From the NCBI RefSeq assembly GCF_002104995.1, contig NW_024468249.1, positions 1,488,001-1,552,000 of the forward strand: a stretch of DNA of 64,000 bases. The letters are read 5' to 3'. Position 1 is the first letter of the stretch; each line of letters opens with the position of its first letter. The notes beneath the pieces are model-generated. The model ran no database searches, had not been told where the DNA came from, and saw only the letters and a list, made by a program, of their open reading frames with translations. The position numbers and the translations under genes are program-made. Below are positions 1-9,552 of the stretch, one piece after another. The stretch is from Linderina pennispora. Lineage: Eukaryota; Kickxellomycota; Kickxellomycetes; Kickxellales; Kickxellaceae.

Positions 1-939
1 AACGGCAATCCTTTTATTTTGACCCTCTCCTCGCTCAGAGATACATGAGGGACTGCATCCCTCCAATCCCCGGCTCCCATGCAAGATAAGCAGCAAGCAT
101 GCTGATAGAGCACTGGCGGGCATTATGTCGGCATGAAAGTCCTTGGAAGCGTGCCAGCCCGCCCCCTGCTCCCCCTTCCACCTTGAATAGCAAGCACAGC
201 AGGTTTTGGCTGATGCATGTCCACGAGGAGCGCTCCTTTGTTGCCACCAGCCTGTTTGCCGCCATGTTTTCCACAAAGGAAGCTGCTGGATGTATGGCAC
301 GCAGCCATTGGCAGAAACAACTAGCATGCAAATTAGCAGAAGCCCCCAGTATCGCCTCTGGGCTTTACGGATGCGGGCAACTGGGGTCATGCGGGCATTC
401 GACCTTCCATGTTTGTCGCTGCAACGAGAGATAAGGCCAGGCAAATCTCCAATGCTCTGTGCACAGTTATTATTTTTTCTCGCATGTGCAACTGGGCGGA
501 TCCCGTCGTTCGGAGATTGTCCGTATCTCCCTTTAGACGGACAGCAGTCACCGCAGACAGCAGAGATAAGGAATTCGGAAGCGACGCGTAGGCATGTGCA
601 CATTGCTTTTTCAAATGGACATGCGACCATGTATTTGCATATATCGCCTGGTTTTCTTCAAAAGCGGCAAGACCTAGCCTGCCCACACCAAAAAAAGAAT
701 ACCGACGGACACTTGCGGTGGATCTGTAGAGACCAGTGGTCCTTGGCCGAATCAGGCAATACCAGAATGCTGGCCGATTGCTACTGGCCCCTAACGCCCG
801 CGCCGTTCCCCTCCCCCAACACTAGGAGTAGCCGGTTCTGTGGATTCAAAACCGAGCAACCAAGAAGACTCGCACTGACGGTGTGACGTATCGGTGAGCG
901 AGAGTGAGGTGGTGGAAGCCGGATACCTGCAATTCCACT
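1..939. other. Left-edge stretch without a supported gene
   Basis: Open frames of up to 226 codons exist on the plus strand here, but their translations are rich in Cys, His and Arg with no recognisable domain and overlap each other in several frames. I see no convincing gene. The last part is the 3' flank of the minus-strand SR-type gene that ends at 940. Confidence 0.4.
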
Positions 940-1428
940 TCAAGATGCTGCTCCATCGGATTCTCTTGGCTGCCGTGACCGAGAGTGTGATCTTGATCGC
1001 GAGCGCTCGTGCCGGGAGCGCTCATGGTGTGGTCGTGACTCTCTCTTGTGCTTGTCATCTGAGCGCCCTTGGTCCCGCCCCCGGTCCCGCCTTGGAGACC
1101 GGCTCTGGCGGTGCCTCCTTGGACTCCTGCTTCTGCTTCTGCTCCGACTCCTGCTGCTGCTGTGACGACGGCTGCGCCGGTGTCTGTGTCTATGACGACG
1201 TTCATCGTCCTTGTCCTTGGAGCGCCTGCCTGGTCCCCTGGATCTTTTGCTGCCCTTGTTCAGGCGCGCCTCGCGCTCAGCGTCCAGCTGCTTCCGCCAC
1301 TCGACCATGGCAGCATCGGAAAGCTCTGTCTTTTCGCTCTTATTTTTCAGCGCACGGAAGTCGTCCCACGACATGCCGGATTTCTTGCGTGCGTCGATGT
1401 AGTCACGGATTGTCGGTCCTCCTTCCAT
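940..1428 (-). CDS. FAM133-like arginine/serine-rich protein
   Basis: Single-exon protein of 162 residues. Residues 1-60 resemble the N-terminus of the FAM133 family: a GPTIxDYI start is followed by a charged helix with WDDFRALKNK and a conserved WRKQLDAEREARL segment. From about residue 60 to the end it is almost entirely Arg, Ser, His and Asp, with repeated RS dipeptides. RS-rich tails of this kind are typical of nuclear speckle and splicing-associated proteins, so a nuclear role in RNA processing is inferred. The start is the first ATG of the frame and lies directly before the conserved motif. It is transcribed divergently from LSM1. Molecular function is not established for the family, and the RS tail alone is low complexity, so the assignment rests on the N-terminal 60 residues. 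Confidence 0.65.
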   Translation of the reverse strand: MEGGPTIRDYIDARKKSGMSWDDFRALKNKSEKTELSDAAMVEWRKQLDAEREARLNKGSKRSRGPGRRSKDKDDERRHRHRHRRSRRHSSSRSRSRSRSRSPRRHRQSRSPRRDRGRDQGRSDDKHKRESRPHHERSRHERSRSRSHSRSRQPRESDGAAS

Positions 1429-1793
1429 GGTAAAATGAGCATTACATAAATTTTTTTTGGCTGGATACAGCTACTGAAAAATTTAGATCTGTGCACTCAT
1501 ATCTGGTGTTGGAGACAGGTGCGTTATGGCCAGATCGTGCTCCATTAATTGGTGCCTGGATTATTCCGGCTTCCCCCTAGTGCCTGTAGCGGCTATCTAC
1601 ATCAGCTACATATGATCAAAGAGATACTGGTGCCGATGCCTGGTGCCATGAGCATCGCTGGTGATATTTTCGAGTAGCCAATCCGAAAACCAAAATCTGA
1701 TGACTTCAATGCTCGATGGTAATATCATGCGTGTATATTTTGGCGGGTTATCTACTGAATCACTTCTCATACCATTCTCCCCTCCCTTTTCCC
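1429..1793. promoter_or_regulatory. Divergent promoter region, FAM133-like / LSM1
   Basis: A 365-bp AT-rich spacer between two genes that point away from each other. It holds a T-run next to the minus-strand start and, at 1475-1484, the sequence TGAAAAATTT, which matches the RRPE element known from ascomycete ribosome-biogenesis promoters. No clear TATA box was seen. Regulatory use is inferred only. Confidence 0.35.
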
Positions 1794-2293
1794 ATGTCGT
1801 TTGTTCCTCAGTTCTTCACAACAGCAGAGAGCCTGGTGGACTCGCTAGACAGTACGTACTAAGCCTAATTCCACGACAGCCCCTTCCCCATGTGTTACGT
1901 TATGCACGCCACCCAAACTACATAAATCTTTGACTATTAGAAAAGCTCCTGGTGGTTCTCCGCGACGGCCGCAAGATTATCGGGATCCTGCGCTCCTATG
2001 ACCAGTTCGCCAACCTTGTTCTGCAGGACAGCCTCGAGCGCATATACGTGGGCGATGCATACGGCGACATTGAGCGCGGGGTGTTCATTATCCGCGGCGA
2101 AAACGTGGTTCTCTTGGGCGAAATCGACGGCGACACAGAAGACGCCCTGCCGCTGCGCCAGCTGCCAATCGAGGACATCCTGCAGATGCAGCGCGAGGAG
2201 GCCGAGGAGAAGGCGCGCAAGGACAAGCTGCGGTTCCAGCTCCTGCACAAGCAAGGATTCAGTGTGGACTTTACCGACACCGATCTGTACTAG
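1794..2293 (+). CDS. LSM1: U6 snRNA-associated Sm-like protein LSm1
   Basis: LSm1 is the subunit that makes the cytoplasmic Lsm1-7 ring, which binds oligoadenylated 3' ends and promotes decapping in P-bodies. Two exons, 1794-1851 and 1941-2293, are joined across an 89-bp intron that starts GTACGT and ends TTAG. The join reads through DKKLLVVLRDGR without a frame change and gives 136 residues, the usual size. Sm motif 1 (LLVVLRDGR, DQFANLVL, ERIYVG) and Sm motif 2 (GVFIIRGENVVLLGEID) are complete, and the C-terminal helix expected of LSm1 follows. The start at 1794 is preceded by a pyrimidine-rich leader. The gene is intact, with no frameshift. It converges on NOC2 with 73 bp between the two stop codons. 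Confidence 0.93.
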
Positions 2294-2366
2294 CGAAGCA
2301 AGGATTGTTTTTTCATTTTATGTGAGAAACGAAAAAAAAAACAGCTGAAAAATGGTTTTGTTTCTA

Positions 2367-4515
2367 TTACTCGTCGGCTTCGGCCTCCAACAACGTAGCG
2401 CGCTGCTGGGCACGCACCTTGCGGAGCGAGACAGCGTATGCGCCGATGGGGGTGGTGTCGGGGTGGACGTCCTCCATGAAGCGGTTGGCAGCCGAGAGAT
2501 TGGCAGGGCTGAAGTCAACCTTGGCGCGGTGCTGCTGGACCATTTTGGCAGTCTGCTCGGTCTTCTCCAGCAGCCCCTGCAGCTGCTTTGAGAAGCGCAT
2601 CCACGACTTGCCGACGCGCTTCCTCCACCGCCGCAGCTGCAGCGCGGCCGGCACGACCCACTCGGGGAAGGCAATGCGGGTCGACTGGGCAGCGATGGCG
2701 TCGGCCAGGAGCTCAAACACCGACTCCAGGATCGAGTCCAGGTAGACGCGCGTGTGCTCGTACTCCTTGGGGGCCTTCAGGTACGAGTCAAGGGTGAGCG
2801 GCTTCAGGGTGCTCTTGAGCGGGCGGCGGGCCAGGAACTCGGACGACTCGAGCACCTCGACAAGCATGGGCAGGACCGGGATGAAGATGCCGGTCGACGA
2901 CGAGATGCGTAGCAGCATGCGCACGCAGTGCAGGCGCAGCGGGAAGTATTTGGCGGTGGGCACCAGGCGGGCCACACCCATGATGATCTGCGTCAGCGGG
3001 TACACCAGGGACTCGAGGGTCTCGCACAGCTGCGGCTGCTCGTCAGCGCGGTCGCCGCAGTATGTGGCCAGGACCTCGGTCCAGAAGTGCAGACTGTTGA
3101 CGAACTGCCAGTTGTAGATGGCGCGGAACGACTCCTTGCTGCGCAGCTGCATCGAATTGCGCAGGTGGATTGCCAGCTGGCGGATGTAGACGAAGGCGTG
3201 CTGATAGCTGGCATTTGCATCGACGCCGTACAGCTCGACGCCGCAGTTGCGCATCAGCTGGATGGTCGTCAGCGATGTGATGTTCTTGACGTTGCTGTGA
3301 CGCACGTGTGTCAGATAGATGCCCTTCAGCGCCATGTCGGTGACCTCGGCCGGCGCCATCGACACCAGCTTGCGCAGCGTCATCAGCGCCAGGATGCGCA
3401 CGCCGTCATCGGCCGTCGTCGAGCCGAACTGGCGCAGCAGCTCCTTGAGCAGGTCGCGCGTGAAGCGCGCAAAGCACACAAAGTACGGCAGGGCCTTCTC
3501 GGACTCCTTGATCAGGTACTGGATCATGGCGGCGTCGCTCATCTGCTTCATCAGCTCGAGCAGGCTGGCCAGGTAGGACTTGACCAGGGCTTGGATGGTG
3601 GACCACTTGGAGCCAGCCTTCTTGGTGACCTTGCCGTCGACCACGGGCGCGTAGCGTGCAAAGGCTTTGGGGGCCACGCGCAAGGACGTGCTGACGACCT
3701 TGTTGAATACACGCATGCCCTCGATCCGGAAGGGGACGTCGTCGGAGTCCTCATCCTCGGCGTCCATGTGTGAGGCAGAGTAAAAGGCCAGCAGAAGCCG
3801 CTTCAGCGACTTGAGCGAGTGCTGGTTAGTGACGGCATTCTCCCAGCCGTGCAGCATCTTCAGGGTCACGGTGGCAGCAGCTGGCTCCTCCTGCTCCTGG
3901 TCCTCCTGCTCCTTGCTCCTCATCTGCAGACATTTCGGCATCGCTATCTCCTTCGTCCTGTTCCTCGCTGTCCTTCTCGGCATCACCGTCGAGGATCTTT
4001 AGCGATTCAGGATCGTTCTTCTTCATGTACTTGGCGAACGACGTGTCCTTCTCCATCATGGCCTCGAGCTGCTTCTTGAACACAGCCTCCTCGTCATCCT
4101 CGTCATCATCCTCGTCCTCCATCTCGGCATCCTCTCCCTCAGCATCCTCCGAGTCAGCCTCGTCCTCGTCATCTTCGCTATCGCTGTCACCATTGAGGAT
4201 GGCGTTAATGTCCTCGTCCGACTCGACCTCGGCATCATTCTCGGGATCCGCCTCCATGAACTTGCTCAAATCCAGGTCTTTCGGCAGGCCCTTGGGTGTG
4301 GTGTCGGTGAACTCGGCGAGCTCGTCGACCTCATCAATGCCAGTGAACGCGTCTTGTTCTTCGTCGTCGCTGTCCGCAGTGTGGTTCTTCTTTTTCTTCT
4401 GGACCTCGCGCTTTTTGATCTGCTGCTTGGTCTTCTTCAGCTTGTTGCGGCGCTCCAGTTCGCCTTTCAGGTGGTTCTTGTTGAACTTGCGTGTCGCCTT
4501 GGTAGCCTTCCCCAT
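2367..4515 (-). CDS. NOC2: Nucleolar complex protein 2 (Noc2), one apparent frameshift
   Basis: Noc2 pairs with Noc1 and then Noc3 to move pre-60S particles through the nucleolus and nucleoplasm. The product is about 715 residues. The N-terminus (MGKATKATRKF) is strongly basic with KK-rich nuclear signals. Residues about 60-220 are an acidic Asp/Glu tract, typical of the family. The HEAT-like core begins at KMLHGWENAV and includes FRIEGMRVFNKVV, HVRHSNVKNI and WQFVNSLHFW segments. The frame breaks once near 3905-3915, inside a GAG/CAG-rich acidic run, where one extra base separates the first 210 codons from the core. Deleting it restores continuity (EEQEQEDQEQEEP). The gene is divergent from SOF1 and convergent with LSM1. 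Identification is firm; whether the break is real is doubtful. Confidence 0.9.
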
Positions 4516-4805
4516 GGTTTGTAGCAATAGAGGATAAAAGGGAGCGTTAAGAATGTGCAGGACAAACGAAATGAGAGAGACCTAAGCTGAGGAGCGTTTT
4601 TTTCCTAAAAGTGAGGTTTTTTTTTCTTTCCCAATCCTGATCGGGCACTAGATCCGACGGATCAAAGAACAGAGGCAAGTAATTTTTTTTTTTTTTCGAT
4701 CTCTAGCTTTTTGGCACAGCAAATAGACTCTAATTTTTCTCTCCAGCTTCGTCCTTTCGCATACCCTGTATACACATTATTTCCCAAACAAAATTCAGCT
4801 CTAGA
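4516..4805. promoter_or_regulatory. Divergent promoter shared by NOC2 and SOF1
   Basis: A 290-bp spacer between two ribosome-biogenesis genes. It contains three long T-runs near 4600, 4620 and 4682-4696, the last next to a GATC motif. Such poly(dA:dT) tracts are known nucleosome-excluding promoter elements in fungi. The spacer also carries an RRPE-like GAGAAAAATTAG on the minus strand near 4730-4745. Joint control of the pair is inferred. Confidence 0.45.
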
Positions 4806-6164
4806 ATGAAGGTAAAAGCGTTGAGCCGGAGCACAGAGGGGTATACGCGCGAGACAAAGAACAGCATCCACAAGATGCCGCGCAACACAGACCCGTCACT
4901 GCACGGGTTCGAGCGGGCACGCGAATACAAGCGCGCGCTGAACGCAGCCAAGCTCGAGCGGATGTTCGCCAAGCCCTTCGTGGCCGGGCTGAGCGGACAC
5001 ATCGACGGAATCTACGCGATGGGCAAGAACCCATGGGACCTTGACAGCGTGCTGACCGGCAGCGGCGACGGCGAAGTGCGTCTGTGGTCGCTCTCGTCGC
5101 AGGAGACAGTGTGGCGGGCGGCCGAAGCGCACCGCGGGGCAGCCAAGGGCGTGTGCTATGTGCCGGGCGGCAACACCGACCGGTTCCTGTCGGTGGGCGC
5201 GGATAAATTGGCCAAGGTGTGGAGCCGGACGGAGAGCGCGTACATGCATGATGGGGTGACACCCGAGCCCGTGGCCACGTACCAGGGGAAGAGCGCCTTT
5301 AGCAGCGTCGCCCACCACCGCAACCGGCCCATGTTTGCCACGGGCGCCAATTCGGTCGAGATCTGGGACGTGAACCGGTCCGAGCCGGTCACCAGCCTGG
5401 CGTGGGGCGCCGACTCGGTCAACGCGGTGCGCATGAACCAGACCGAAGTCAACGTGCTGGCCAGCTGCGGCACCGACCGGTCGATCATCCTCTACGATCT
5501 GCGCACCAGCTCGCCGCTGGCCAAGCTGGTGATGACGCTCAGCACCAACGCCATTGCGTGGAATCCGGTCGAGGCCTTCACGTTCGCCACAGCCAGCGAA
5601 GACCACAATGCGTATATTTTCGATATGCGCAAGATGGACCACGCAAGCACAGTCCTCAAGGACCATGTGTCGGCCGTCATGGACATTGACTATGCGCCGA
5701 CCGGCCAGGAGCTGGTCACCGGCGCCTACGACCGGTCGGTGCGGCTCTGGGACTTCTCCAAGGGCCATTCGCGCGACATCTACACCACCAAGCGCATGCA
5801 GCGCGTGTTCTGCGTCGCCTACACCATGGATAACAAGTACGTGCTGTCAGGCAGCGACGACAGCAACCTGAGGATTTGGCGCGCACGTGCGTCGGAGCGT
5901 GCTGGTGCCCAGTCGCAGCGCGAGCGCGGTGCTGTCGAGTATGCCGATAAGCTCAAGGACCGGTACAAGTACGTGCCGGAGGTGCGCAAGGTGCTGCGGC
6001 AGCGCAATATCCCCAAGGGCATCAAGAGCGCCCAGCGCACGAAGAACCTGATGCTGACGTCGCGCAAGAACAAGGAGGAGAACAAGCGCAAGCACTCCAA
6101 GCCCGGCTCCATGCCGCGCGTGCCCGAGCGCAACAAGCCGATCCTGGGCGTCACGCACAAGTAA
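4806..6164 (+). CDS. SOF1: Sof1/DCAF13, WD40 protein of the small-subunit processome
   Basis: Sof1 is a U3 snoRNP-associated factor required for 18S rRNA processing; its animal orthologue is DCAF13. The frame is uninterrupted for 452 residues, close to the family length. The N-terminus carries the conserved YTRETKNSIHKMPRN and DPSLHGFERAREYKRALNAAK segments. Six to seven WD repeats follow (for example GDGEVRLWSL, ATASEDHNAYIFDMR, VTGAYDRSVRLWD, LSGSDDSNLRIW). The C-terminal 90 residues form the Sof1 domain, with LKDRYKYVPEV, RQRNIPKGIKSAQ and a basic RKNKEENKRKHS tail, a likely nucleolar signal. The start is the first ATG, eight bases after a CAGCTCTAG leader. No frameshift is present, which makes this a useful control for the broken genes nearby. 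Confidence 0.96.
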   Translation: MKVKALSRSTEGYTRETKNSIHKMPRNTDPSLHGFERAREYKRALNAAKLERMFAKPFVAGLSGHIDGIYAMGKNPWDLDSVLTGSGDGEVRLWSLSSQETVWRAAEAHRGAAKGVCYVPGGNTDRFLSVGADKLAKVWSRTESAYMHDGVTPEPVATYQGKSAFSSVAHHRNRPMFATGANSVEIWDVNRSEPVTSLAWGADSVNAVRMNQTEVNVLASCGTDRSIILYDLRTSSPLAKLVMTLSTNAIAWNPVEAFTFATASEDHNAYIFDMRKMDHASTVLKDHVSAVMDIDYAPTGQELVTGAYDRSVRLWDFSKGHSRDIYTTKRMQRVFCVAYTMDNKYVLSGSDDSNLRIWRARASERAGAQSQRERGAVEYADKLKDRYKYVPEVRKVLRQRNIPKGIKSAQRTKNLMLTSRKNKEENKRKHSKPGSMPRVPERNKPILGVTHK

Positions 6165-6359
6165 AGAACTTCCCACGAGATTGAGTTTTTTTTTCTGTGG
6201 CCCAAAAAAAAACTGCACAAGAGCGGAAATTATCTGCTTTCGCCAGAGAAACCCGCCCGGTTGGGCTTTTTTTTTTGCTTCTCCCGGTATCGCGCGATGA
6301 AGGGTTCTACAGAGCGCCCCTTTTCTCCTCTGCAATTCTTTCCCCCTATACAATTAATT

Positions 6360-6816
6360 ATGCCTGTCATCGGATACGTCTCGCGAACCGAGCACTTTTC
6401 CGCCGCACACCGGCTCAACAGCCCGTCCATGAGCGCGGCCGAGAACCAGCAGACGATTCGGAAAATGCAACCACGCGAACGGGCACGGACACAACTATGT
6501 GGTGGAGACGGTGCTGCGCGGGCCCATTGACCCGATCACCGGTATGATAGTGAACATCACAGACCTGAAGCAGTGGCTCAAGACCGCGGTGCTCGACCAC
6601 GTTGACCACAAGAACCTGGATATGGACGTCAAGTTCTTTAAGACCCGGCCCAGCACAACCGAGAACCTGGCAGTGTTCATCTGGATGCGCCTGGCCATGG
6701 CCATGCCGGACCGGTCGCTATTGCACAAGGTTGTGGTGGCCGAGACCCCAAAGAACAAGTCAGAGTTTTGCGGCGAGGGCCTGACGCAGCAGGACTTTGA
6801 CCAGTGTGTTGTGTGA
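6360..6816 (+). CDS. 6-pyruvoyl-tetrahydropterin synthase family protein, one apparent frameshift
   Basis: PTPS converts dihydroneopterin triphosphate to 6-pyruvoyl-tetrahydropterin with a zinc ion held by three histidines. The corrected product is about 151 residues, normal for the family. It opens with YVSRTEHFSAAHRL, whose second His is the first zinc ligand. GKCN supplies the catalytic Cys and GHGHNY the other two His ligands. DPITGMIVNITDLK, DHKNLD and ENLAVFIW complete the signature. The frame shifts once near 6461-6470: one extra base between CAGACG and TTCGGAAAA; removing it restores TFGKCN exactly. All catalytic residues are present, so a working enzyme is likely if the break is an artefact. 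The converging neighbour PEX14 ends 200 bp away. Confidence 0.9.
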
Positions 6817-7017
6817 AGAGGCTGCTATATCTCCCTGCATGATTTTGCATATACGAACCCCTTCTTTTCCATCATCAGCATATAGATCTTTTTTTTTTTA
6901 ACAGAACAGGCTTGGTTTACATTGCATGGTGGTGGTGTAAGCAAAAAAGGGATTTATCAGTTTCCGCTGAGCTGCCACGCCGGGATGGTGGGTGTCGGCA
7001 CCTTCGAAATAGGGCTA

Positions 7018-7942
7018 TCAGTCAACCGCCGCGCCATCCGAGACACCAAGTCCGGTCGCAGCCTCGGGGACGTCCTCCACAGTAACAGCAGGGGGCGGCG
7101 TCAGCGTCGCCTTCATATCAGGGCTGACAGCCGAGCTCGCAGTGGGCGATCCCGCCGGAGCGCTGCCGGGCGTCGCGGGGACGCACAGCCGCCGCCGGCA
7201 CCCTCCTGCTAAGCAGCAAGGAGCGCAAGCTGCGGATATCCGACTGCACATCAGCAATGGACCCGCTATCGCGCTCCTTCTTCGCCACGCCGGCCACCTC
7301 GCGCTGCACATCCTCGATCGTCATCTGCAGGCGCCTCACGCCCACGCCCTGCTCGCCCTTCGCGCTCCACCACCTTATCCAAAAGCGCCGTCATGCCCTC
7401 AATGGCCTCGTTGGTCTTGGCCGACTGCGTCGCCAATGCCTCCAGGACCTTGGTGGTCGTCTCATTCAATGCCGTCAATTGCCGTTGCGTCTGCTCGTTC
7501 TGCTCCACAAGCAGCTTTTTCTCCGCCTCCAGCCGCTCCTTGTCGTCCCGCGCCTGCAGCAGCGGCGCTACGTAGCGTTGCGCCAGCACATACAGGCCGT
7601 AGCCCAGCCCGCCCGCCACCACCGCTGCAATGAAATAGTCCTTCCAGTCTAGCTGCGGCCGGCGGTGGCGGCCGGCGGCGGCGAAAGCTGCTGTGCGTAG
7701 CCGTACGAGGCCTGGGGGGCGGCTGGCTGTGAGGGCTCGGGTTGTGCGGCTGATGAGCCGCCGCTCTTTGCACGTGCTAGTGCATCTTCGATTTCAGCTG
7801 AAGTCAGTCCTTTCGTTTCCAAAAACGAGATCTTCTTTGCCAGGGTTGATGTGGCTACCTTGGGGTCGGTCAGAAACCGCACGGCTGACTCGATGACATC
7901 CTGGCGGAGTGCCTCCTGCTGCTGTGTTGCTTGCTCGCTCAT
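7018..7942 (-). CDS. PEX14: Peroxin-14, peroxisomal docking protein, three apparent frameshifts
   Basis: Pex14 is the peroxisomal membrane docking site for the cargo receptor Pex5. The N-terminal domain (residues about 10-60) is clear: a QDVIESAVRFLTDPKV helix, a TLAKKISFLETKGLTSAEIEDAL helix pair and the aromatic-rich Pex5-binding surface. A Pro/Ala linker follows, then DWKDYFIAAVVAGGLGYGLY, the conserved membrane-spanning stretch, and a coiled coil of about 100 residues. The tail is Pro- and acid-rich and ends at the TGA at 7018-7020. The frame breaks three times: one base missing in the GC-rich linker near 7645-7660, and one base extra near 7355-7365 and near 7180-7190. The net change restores 307 residues. 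The start is the ATG at 7942, since the in-frame codon two residues upstream is TTG. Confidence 0.88.
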
Positions 7943-8420
7943 TTGCAAAAACGAAGGAATTCAAGCTGGTGTTTTTGTTAAAAGTGGGTGTGGTATACAA
8001 GTACAGGAGTACCCAAAGACAAGCTGTGCAAAAAAGTCCCGAGCAGACTAAGACGCGTGTTGGGATAGAGAAGTGGCTGTATAAAAAGAGAGATAAAGGG
8101 AAAAATGTAGTTTTTGATGGCAGAAGAGGAAACAACGGGACGACAGATATGTGCGCATGAAAAAAAGAACCGCGGCACAGGCATATTCCACGGCGCGAAC
8201 AAAAGCCCCGCAATCCCGTCCCACCTTTGAAAAAAGCGCGCCCAAATAGTATCACGGACACGTGATTGGGCACTAATCCTCAGCCTTTTTTGGTGGGCAA
8301 TCCCATCCCATCATTTAGCAGGTCTGATGATTCCCCTGGAGAGTCTGAGCTCTCCCATCGGACTGAGTAATCAGACCTCACAAATAGTTCTTGTACGATA
8401 TTCCCGAAATCCCCAGCTAA
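7943..8420. promoter_or_regulatory. Divergent spacer between PEX14 and ERCC8/CSA
   Basis: 478 bp with no supported gene. It separates two genes transcribed away from each other and should hold both promoters. A GTATAAAAAGAG sequence lies near 8078-8090. I see no other element I can name. Confidence 0.35.
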
Positions 8421-9529
8421 ATGTTTGGTGCTACGCCCGGGTCGGTACGGAGACCGCGCAAGTGGCATCCTCCCCTCCGCCTCCATGCGGCATATTGCGT
8501 CGACGCATATCCTCAAGACGCTGGCGCTCAGCGAGACCCGCGGGATCGCGCGCACACACACGGCGCCGATCCACTGGCTCTCGCTCGACAGCATCGATAG
8601 CCGCTACCTGCTCTCAGGCGGGGCCGACCGCTCAGTGCATCTCCTGGACCTTGACGCAAATGGCGACACAAAGCACATGATAAAATCAATGGCACAGGCA
8701 GCATGCCACGACAGCGCGGTATCCTGCGTAAGCTGGTATGCAGTGGACACGGGCATGTTTGCGACCAGCTCATATGACGGCACGGTGAAGGTCTGGGACA
8801 CAAATGCAATGGCGGTGGCGGCCTCATTCGACCTCAATGCCCGTGTTGAAATGCATGCAATGTCGCCGACTGGCGCCCATGCGCTGATTGCCGCAGCCAC
8901 GCAGGCAAAGAGCCTCAGACTGGGCGATCTGCGCACTGGCGCGTTTGCGCAGGAACTGGATATCCCTATGCAGATGTGCGTGGCGTGGTCGCCCAGGGAT
9001 CCGTTTGTCTTGGCGTCGGGCGGGCAGGACGGCAGAGTGCATTTGTGGGACGTGCGTCGCGCCGATACGCACGTGAGCGACTTTGCTGCCCACACAAAGT
9101 GCGTCAATTCGCTGCTGTTCGCCGAGCATGGCGCGCAGATCGCCAGTTTCGGGCTGGACGATAAGGTCAGCGTCTGGAATGTGCAGGACACGTGCAGGGC
9201 TGGTGCCAGTGGACATTCCGTGTCCCAACAGTGCGCAGCAGGCTGTGCAGATGTGCAGGACCAGCTCGCAGACCGACGGCTCGGATCTGCTGTTTGTGCC
9301 GTGCGAGGACCGTGTTGTGCGAGTGGTGGATCTGGCTGAGGGCCGGATCGTTGCCGAGCTCCACGGACACTTTGACCACCCCACATGCACAGCCTGGCGC
9401 ACTGGGCGCATGGAGCTGTACTCGGGTGGCAGCGACAGCAGCGTGCTTGTCTGGACGCCTGCAGCGAGCCAGCGCCTGAGCGCCGCGCAGCAGGCCAAGC
9501 GGCAGGACACATGGTCAGACTCGGATTAG
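8421..9529 (+). CDS. ERCC8: ERCC8/CSA-like WD40 protein, two apparent frameshifts
   Basis: CSA (yeast Rad28) is the substrate receptor of a CUL4-DDB1 ubiquitin ligase acting in transcription-coupled nucleotide excision repair. The corrected protein is about 368 residues. The N-terminus reads MFGATPG then PPLRL, matching the DDB1-contacting start of human CSA. The WD repeats follow closely: SRYLLSGGADRSVHLLDLD, DTGMFATSSYDGTVKVWDTN, LASGGQDGRVHLWDVRRA, FGLDDKVSVWN, and the final ELYSGGSDSSVLVW. The C-terminal acidic WSDSD tail is also characteristic. One extra base lies near 8478-8485 (between the PPLRL segment and RHIASTHILK) and a second near 9205-9215. The gene converges on COG4 with 23 bp between stops. 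Confidence 0.85.
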
Positions 9530-9552
9530 TGGGACTTCGCACTGGAGTGATT

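Noticed and set aside
206-886. 226-codon open frame at the left edge as a gene
   Set aside because: The translation is rich in Cys, His and Arg, has no domain, overlaps other frames, and lacks the codon usage of nearby genes.
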